NCBI GenBank assembly: GCA_964389005.1
Contig: CAYMCV010000044.1
Location: forward strand, 1 to 19,207
Origin: CAYMCV01 sp964389005
Lineage (GTDB): Bacteria > Bacillota > Clostridia > Lachnospirales > Lachnospiraceae
DNA: 19,207 bases
Direction of reading: 5' to 3'
The notes below the pieces were generated by a model. It did no database searches, was not told the DNA's origin, and was given only the letters and a program-made list of their open reading frames with translations. Made by a program: the position numbers and the translations under genes. Position 1 is the stretch's first letter; every line of letters starts with the position of its first letter. Below are positions 15,567-19,207 of this stretch, piece after piece.

Positions 15567-16638
15567 TTACCATGAACAGGTTGTTAAAAAGAATATTCTT
15601 AAATTACGAGAGATTTGTTCTACTCTCCCACCCTTTTGCAAGGATTATTTCTTAGGAATGCAGAACATGATTTCATCAAGAACACGTATTGCGTATGCCT
15701 ATGATCTAAGAACTTTTTTCGAATACCTTCACCAACAGAATCCATTATTTGCAAAACGTGACATTATAACTTATGATATTTCGGTTCTTGAGCTAATTAC
15801 CAAAAACGATATCGAGGAATATTTGGAATACATTACGTTATATGAGAAGGAAAATCATGAATATACAAACGACGAGCGTGGAAAGGCTAGAAAACTTGCT
15901 TCTTTAAGAAGTTTCTACAACTACTTCTATCGCGGAGAAATAATACAAAAAAATCCTGCGATTCTTGTTCCGATGCCCAAATTGCACGAGAAAGAAATTA
16001 TACGTTTGGAAGTTAATGAAGTTGCTTCTTTGCTTGACTTAATCGAAAATGGAGAACACTTAACCAAAGGCGAAGAACGTTATTACAAAAAAAATGCAGT
16101 ACGTGATTTTGCAATTATTACACTTCTCCTTGGAACCGGGATTCGTGTATCGGAATGCGTTGGGTTAAATATCAATGATGTAGATCTCGAAGAAAACAGA
16201 ATTAAAGTCAGAAGAAAAGGCGGAAATGAAAGCATTGTCTATTTCGGTGAAGAAGTTGCCGCCGCACTTGAGCAATACTTGGGTACTCGCGTGAATATCA
16301 TTCCGCTTACCGGAAGTGAAGATGCATTGTTTCTCTCGCTGCAGAAAAGTCGCCTCAGCGTCAGAGCAACAGAAAACCTTGTAACGAAATATACCTCAAA
16401 GTTGCCAATCCTAAAAAGAATCACACCGCATAAACTCCGTAGTACCTTCGGCACCAATCTATATCGTGAAACCGGTGATATCTATCTAGTGGCAGATTTC
16501 TTGGATCATAAAGACGTTAATACAACACGAAAACACTATGCCTCTATTTCTGATGATCAAAGGCGAAAAGCAGTTCGCAACTTCAAACTGCGAGAAGACG
16601 AAATCACTTCAGAATCTCATCATAATACGGAAAAATAA
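15550..16638 (+). CDS. Tyrosine recombinase (XerC/XerD-like)
   Basis: This site-specific recombinase acts through a tyrosine-DNA intermediate. The 362-residue chain has an N-terminal core-binding domain (about 15-135) with RTRIAYAYDLRTFFEYL. The catalytic domain has all expected residues: Arg199 in GTGIRVSE, Lys223 in VRRKGGNE, His294 and Arg297 in PHKLRSTFG, His320 in LDHKDV and nucleophile Tyr330 in HYAS. I chose ATG 15550, inside the end of ttcA; longer frames add residues encoded by ttcA in another frame. The fit is to Xer-type housekeeping recombinases rather than phage integrases, because no phage gene or attachment-site repeat is visible. Its 3' end overlaps the LysM gene on the opposite strand by 35 nt. 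Confidence 0.9.
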   Translation: MSKENNYHEQVVKKNILKLREICSTLPPFCKDYFLGMQNMISSRTRIAYAYDLRTFFEYLHQQNPLFAKRDIITYDISVLELITKNDIEEYLEYITLYEKENHEYTNDERGKARKLASLRSFYNYFYRGEIIQKNPAILVPMPKLHEKEIIRLEVNEVASLLDLIENGEHLTKGEERYYKKNAVRDFAIITLLLGTGIRVSECVGLNINDVDLEENRIKVRRKGGNESIVYFGEEVAAALEQYLGTRVNIIPLTGSEDALFLSLQKSRLSVRATENLVTKYTSKLPILKRITPHKLRSTFGTNLYRETGDIYLVADFLDHKDVNTTRKHYASISDDQRRKAVRNFKLREDEITSESHHNTEK

Positions 16639-16975
16639 TTGTTTGCCCTTCATAAATCATATCAGAATCTTTGATATGATTTATTTTCTTTACCTCATTC
16701 GCATAATCCTCAACAGAATCATAACCGATTCCGACATAATCTTCCGCAAGACCGTTTAGCGTATCGGCATAGGAAACCTTCACGGGAGTATAATACTTGT
16801 ATAAGGCCTCATTGGTATTGTCACTTGCAAAACAATTCACAAATAACATAACAGAGAAAAGAAAGCAAGTAATAATTCCAACCAGGATCATTAAAAATAA
16901 TTTACGACTCTTATTATCCATAATACTATTCATAAACCCTTCTATCGGTTTAACATTTCTCGTAATAGTTTTCAT
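16604..16975 (-). CDS. YneA-like LysM membrane protein, candidate SOS division inhibitor
   Basis: This 123-residue protein has a basic N-terminus, one membrane helix (about 26-50) and a C-terminal LysM domain (about 62-118: YTPVKVSYADTLNGLAEDY ... IYEGQTIIFPYY). The architecture, small size and divergent placement next to lexA match Bacillus subtilis YneA, which halts division during the SOS response. Sequence similarity to YneA beyond architecture cannot be judged here. GGAGGT (minus strand, 16986-16981) lies 5 nt before ATG 16975. Its promoter has a LexA-like box within the spacer (see 17024-17052). The last 35 nt overlap the recombinase gene tail to tail, and no separate terminator is visible. 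Confidence 0.8.
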   Translation of the reverse strand: MKTITRNVKPIEGFMNSIMDNKSRKLFLMILVGIITCFLFSVMLFVNCFASDNTNEALYKYYTPVKVSYADTLNGLAEDYVGIGYDSVEDYANEVKKINHIKDSDMIYEGQTIIFPYYDEILK

Positions 16976-16985
16976 ATCGCACCTC

Positions 16986-16999
16986 CAAACATATATTCC
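16986..16999. promoter_or_regulatory. LexA-like box 1
   Basis: CAAACATATATTCC fits the C-RAAY-N4-RTTY pattern of Gram-positive LexA operators with degenerate ends. It abuts the ribosome binding site of the LysM gene. It is the exact reverse complement of box 5. Confidence 0.5.
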
Positions 17000-17012
17000 G
17001 AACGCTTGTTCT
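16999..17012. promoter_or_regulatory. LexA-like box 2
   Basis: CGAACGCTTGTTCT is a near-perfect Gram-positive LexA (DinR) operator: CGAAC, four bases, GTTC. It shares one base with box 1 and would lie just after the predicted transcript start of the LysM gene. Confidence 0.85.
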
Positions 17013-17023
17013 AAGTTATTTCA

Positions 17024-17052
17024 AGAATAGCAAACATTTGTTCTCTTGTCAA
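17024..17052 (-). promoter_or_regulatory. Promoter of the YneA-like gene
   Basis: On the minus strand a perfect TTGACA (17052-17047) and TATTCT (17029-17024) are 17 nt apart, and TGC before the -10 forms a TGN extension. LexA-like box 3 (17031-17044) fills the spacer, so LexA binding would directly exclude RNA polymerase. Confidence 0.75.
17031..17044. promoter_or_regulatory. LexA-like box 3, inside the YneA-like promoter spacer
   Basis: CAAACATTTGTTCT has RAAC, four bases, GTTC. One half is a perfect operator half and the other has A in place of G. Confidence 0.7.
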
Positions 17053-17071
17053 TAGAAATCAATCAGAAAAT

Positions 17072-17085
17072 CGAACAAATATTTG
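17072..17085. promoter_or_regulatory. LexA-like box 4
   Basis: CGAACAAATATTTG has a perfect left half, CGAAC, and a degenerate right half, ATTTG. It shares one base with box 5, mirroring the arrangement of boxes 1 and 2. Confidence 0.5.
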
Positions 17086-17098
17086 GAATATATGTTTG
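17085..17098. promoter_or_regulatory. LexA-like box 5, overlapping the lexA -35 element
   Basis: GGAATATATGTTTG is an exact inverted copy of box 1. Its last three bases fall in the predicted lexA -35 element (17096-17101), so it fits autorepression of lexA. Confidence 0.55.
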
Positions 17099-17124
17099 CT
17101 TTTTTTGTTTTACTATGGTAATAT
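17096..17124 (+). promoter_or_regulatory. Promoter of lexA
   Basis: TTGCTT (17096-17101) and TAATAT (17119-17124) are spaced by 17 nt, with TGG forming an extended -10. A nearby TATGAT (17122-17127) is an alternative -10. The leader to ATG 17161 is about 30 nt. Confidence 0.6.
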
Positions 17125-17160
17125 GATTGCAGAAAGCTTTCGTTTGAAAGGAGAATTGAT

Positions 17161-17778
17161 ATGGGATATGGTAAAATTAGCGCAAAACAACGTGAAATAT
17201 TAGAATTTATTAAGCAAGAAATTTTGGCAAGAGGTTATCCTCCCGCCGTTCGTGAGATATGCGAAGCCGTCAACTTGAAATCAACATCTTCTGTTCACTC
17301 CCATTTAGAAACATTGGAAAAGAACGGTTACATACGAAGAGACCCAACAAAGCCTCGTACCATCGAGATTTTTGATGAAGGTTTTCAAATGATTCGTCAT
17401 GAGATGACAAGTATTCCGATTGTTGGTACAGTCGCTGCCGGACAACCGATTCTGGCTACAGAGAATATCGATGGATATTTTCCGCTCCCTGTAGAACTTG
17501 TTCCGAATGCCGAAACTTTTGTACTTAAGGTTAAGGGCGACAGCATGGTTAATATCGGTATTTTTAGCGGGGATAATGTATTTGTTGAACAATGCAATAC
17601 TGCACGTAACGGTGACGTTGTTGTTGCGCTTGTAGACGATTCCGCAACGGTAAAAACATACTATAAAGAGAACGGACACTATCGGTTACAACCTGAGAAT
17701 GATTCCATGGAGCCGATTATCGTTAATGATGTGCAAATTCTCGGAAAAGTTTTCGGTGTTTTCAGACTTTGTAACTAA
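17161..17778 (+). CDS. lexA: LexA SOS repressor
   Basis: LexA represses DNA-damage genes and cleaves itself when RecA filaments form. The 205-residue product has an N-terminal winged-helix domain (about 1-68: ISAKQREILEFIKQEI, GYPPAVREICEAVNLKSTSS with the recognition helix). The peptidase S24 domain has scissile Ala93-Gly94 (VAAGQP), nucleophile Ser128 (GDSM) and Lys165 (ATVKTYY). The length is typical. AAAGGAG at 17147-17153 is 7 nt before ATG 17161. The promoter overlaps a LexA-like box, so autoregulation is expected, and the divergent YneA-like gene is the most obvious target. Confidence 0.98.
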   Translation: MGYGKISAKQREILEFIKQEILARGYPPAVREICEAVNLKSTSSVHSHLETLEKNGYIRRDPTKPRTIEIFDEGFQMIRHEMTSIPIVGTVAAGQPILATENIDGYFPLPVELVPNAETFVLKVKGDSMVNIGIFSGDNVFVEQCNTARNGDVVVALVDDSATVKTYYKENGHYRLQPENDSMEPIIVNDVQILGKVFGVFRLCN

Positions 17779-17783
17779 CGTTG

Positions 17784-17821
17784 AAGTGCCAATAGGTTAT
17801 TCATCCTATTGGCACTTTTTT
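17784..17821 (+). terminator. Intrinsic terminator after lexA
   Basis: AAGTGCCAATAGG (17784-17796) and CCTATTGGCACTT (17805-17817) form a perfect 13-bp stem with an 8-nt loop and a run of six T (17816-17821). It starts 6 nt after the lexA stop. Confidence 0.95.
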
Positions 17822-17840
17822 GACTATTCATATACACAAA

Positions 17841-18197
17841 TCAGATTTCTGATTTATCATGATCAATTTTACTGATTTCTCCATCACGCCAAATTCTCTC
17901 AAGATTATAGTATCCGCGATTTTCTTTATCAAAAAGATGAATAACAATGTCACCGTAATCCAATAATATCCAATTGGCTGTTTGATATCCTTCGATTTGT
18001 TTGGGCTCATAACCTGCAAAATGCATTTTTTCCGAAACATGATCGGACATCGCTTGCATCTGACTTCGATTCTGCCCTTCCGCTATAATAAAATAATCTG
18101 CAAGTGTGCTGATTTTGTGGATATCAATGATTTGAATATCTTTTCCCTTTTTATCTTCTATTGCTTCTACTGCTGTTTTTACCATTTGTTCAGACAT
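17841..18197 (-). CDS. rsfS: Ribosome silencing factor RsfS
   Basis: RsfS binds ribosomal protein uL14 and blocks joining of the 30S and 50S subunits when nutrients are low. The 118-residue product has the family blocks IQIIDIHKISTLADYFIIAEG (written here as IIDIHKISTLADYFII, about 23-38), NRSQMQAMSDHV (43-54), EGYQTANWILLDYGDIVIH (about 69-87) and a final YYNLERIWRDGE. GGAG lies about 8 nt before ATG 18197. It follows nadD-yqeK, a very common pairing, but a hairpin with a T tract lies between them. The stop codon falls within an 18-nt palindrome (17838-17855). Confidence 0.95.
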   Translation of the reverse strand: MSEQMVKTAVEAIEDKKGKDIQIIDIHKISTLADYFIIAEGQNRSQMQAMSDHVSEKMHFAGYEPKQIEGYQTANWILLDYGDIVIHLFDKENRGYYNLERIWRDGEISKIDHDKSEI

Positions 18198-18235
18198 ATA
18201 TCACTCCGTTCCGAAGCGCTGATACTTACGCCTCT

Positions 18236-18263
18236 AAAAAATACATTTATAACAATAAATGTA
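18236..18263 (-). terminator. AT-rich terminator-like hairpin between nadD-yqeK and rsfS
   Basis: On the minus strand TACATTTAT and ATAAATGTA form a 9-bp stem with a 4-nt loop, followed by six T, 4 nt after the nadD-yqeK stop. The stem has few G-C pairs and may be weak. The same bases contain TGTTATAAA, which could act as an extended -10 for rsfS. Confidence 0.5.
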
Positions 18264-18267
18264 ACGT

Positions 18268-19207
18268 CTACTCATTTTGCTCATAATATTGTAGTGTTTC
18301 AATTGTCATAGGATCAATTTCTATCTTCTCTTTTGTCAGATATTCCAACGCATACCTTAAAATATGCAGTAAAGTCTTATCAAGATCCTCATTTGCTAAC
18401 TTACGAAGTTCCGGTAAACGTTCGCTAAAATCGCGTTGAGGTTCAATATAATCTGCAATATATATGATTTTTTCCAACATCGTCATCTGAGGATGACCTG
18501 TGGTATGCCAATAAATTGCATTTAAGATTGCATCATCACTGATTTCATAATCTTTTTTTGCTATGATACTGCCAACTTTTGCATGCAATAAGTCCGGAGA
18601 ATTTCTTTCTACGTCCGAAACAGGAACGCTGTATTTGGCGCATAAAGCAATTTTTTCATCATCGTCAATCATCTTTGCGCAATCATGTAATAATCCGGCT
18701 ATTTGAGCCTTGTAGACATCTTCACCATATATTTGGGCAAGATGAATTGCTGTTTTTGCAACACCCATGGTATGAAGATAGCGTTTTGTCTTCATTTTTG
18801 TTTGAAGTGATTTGCAAATTTCATCACAAAACCGCTCCTGTTGATAACCATACAAATGGTGTTCCTTTATATAGTTTTCCACTTCTTTTGGTATGAGCAA
18901 AGACAAATCATCGCTGTTATTCGCAATCTGTTCTCTAATCCTGGTTGACGAAACAGCAATATTATCCCAATAAAGAATCTGAATATCCGCATGATATTTT
19001 AATCGAAGCTCTGAAACCTTTTCTTCTAATTCAGAATTCTCATATCCCTGACGTCCGGCAACGATGATGTGTAAATTCGCAAATAGAATTTCCGGAGATT
19101 TCCAATACTCAATCATAAACAATGTATCCGCTCCGATAATATAGTAATACTCTGCAGAATTCTGTTTCATCAATTCAAGAACGGTGTCAGAGGTATATGA
19201 TTTTCCA
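18268..19207 (-). CDS. nadD: NadD-YqeK fusion: nicotinate-nucleotide adenylyltransferase plus HD-domain hydrolase, 5' end missing
   Basis: NadD makes nicotinate adenine dinucleotide from the mononucleotide and ATP; YqeK hydrolyses diadenosine tetraphosphate symmetrically. The frame is open to the window edge, so the N-terminal GGTFDPIHxGH motif lies outside. Visible NadD parts are YYYIIGADTLFMIEYW, HIIVAGRQG and the adenylate-binding AVSSTRIREQI, ending near IKEHHLYG. After a short linker the YqeK domain begins with KRYLHTMGVAKTAIHLAQ and has the metal-binding HD of GLLHDCAKM (codons near 18682-18687), YWHTTGHP, and IIYIADYIEP near the C-terminus. One continuous frame encodes both. This fusion is known in clostridia. 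It probably shares a transcript start with genes upstream, outside the window. Confidence 0.93.
   Translation of the reverse strand, partial: GKSYTSDTVLELMKQNSAEYYYIIGADTLFMIEYWKSPEILFANLHIIVAGRQGYENSELEEKVSELRLKYHADIQILYWDNIAVSSTRIREQIANNSDDLSLLIPKEVENYIKEHHLYGYQQERFCDEICKSLQTKMKTKRYLHTMGVAKTAIHLAQIYGEDVYKAQIAGLLHDCAKMIDDDEKIALCAKYSVPVSDVERNSPDLLHAKVGSIIAKKDYEISDDAILNAIYWHTTGHPQMTMLEKIIYIADYIEPQRDFSERLPELRKLANEDLDKTLLHILRYALEYLTKEKIEIDPMTIETLQYYEQNE

Noticed and set aside
15550..16638. Prophage or genomic-island integrase
   Set aside because: All neighbours are housekeeping genes, no tRNA or direct repeat flanks the gene, and the sequence pattern fits Xer-type enzymes.
17838..17855. 18-nt palindrome at the end of rsfS as a minus-strand terminator
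   Set aside because: It is AT-rich, has almost no loop, and lacks a T tract on either side; it may be chance at the stop codon.
17982..18311. Plus-strand open frame of 109 codons
   Set aside because: It runs antisense through rsfS and into the end of nadD-yqeK; both of those are clear family members, so this is a shadow.
1..19207. tRNA, rRNA, CRISPR, insertion sequences or known riboswitches
   Set aside because: I scanned intergenic regions on both strands for cloverleaf ends, regular repeats, terminal inverted repeats and familiar aptamer cores and found none.

Overview
The window reads as a housekeeping stretch of a low-GC Firmicute, most likely an uncultured member of Lachnospiraceae or a close clostridial relative. 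This rests on the gene order PBP2-minC-minD-minE-rodA-mgsA, the order yggS-sepF ... lspA-rluD-cytidylate-kinase-like, a fused NadD-YqeK, strong AGGAGG-type ribosome binding sites and lexA divergent from a LysM division-inhibitor gene. That assignment is inference from recognised families; no database was searched. I see no transposon, prophage, CRISPR array, tRNA or rRNA. One assembly gap (18 N) interrupts rluD.

Layout. (1) 1-6529, plus strand: an elongation and division-site operon with the 3' part of PBP2, minC, minD, minE, rodA, mgsA, and a lipoprotein-type D-Ala-D-Ala carboxypeptidase that overlaps mgsA. (2) 6554-9924, plus: a sigma-A-type promoter, a small P-loop protein, a terminator, then an HlyD-like membrane protein, yggS and sepF, ended by a strong hairpin. 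(3) 9953-13021, plus: a gene for a degenerate 3-dehydroquinate-synthase-fold protein, lspA, an RluD-type pseudouridine synthase and a cytidylate-kinase-like protein, followed by a possible small RNA unit ending in an intrinsic terminator. (4) 13240-14613, minus: an AI-2E/PerM family membrane protein. (5) 14770-16638, plus: a TtcA-like tRNA thiolase and a tyrosine recombinase. (6) 16604-17821: the SOS locus, with a YneA-like LysM protein (minus) and lexA (plus) divergent from an intergenic region holding five LexA-like boxes. (7) 17841-19207, minus: rsfS and a partial nadD-yqeK.

Together the genes serve wall elongation (PBP2, RodA), wall trimming (carboxypeptidase), division-site choice (MinCDE), Z-ring anchoring (SepF), lipoprotein maturation (LspA) and SOS control of division (LexA plus YneA-like protein).

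The points most worth a second look are the AroB-fold protein at 9953-10960, which has kept the family scaffold but lost the zinc and phosphate ligands; the five-box LexA operator region at 16986-17098, with one box exactly inside a promoter spacer; a promoter-to-terminator unit of about 85 nt at 13050-13172; and an Asp-to-Glu change at the catalytic base position of methylglyoxal synthase.
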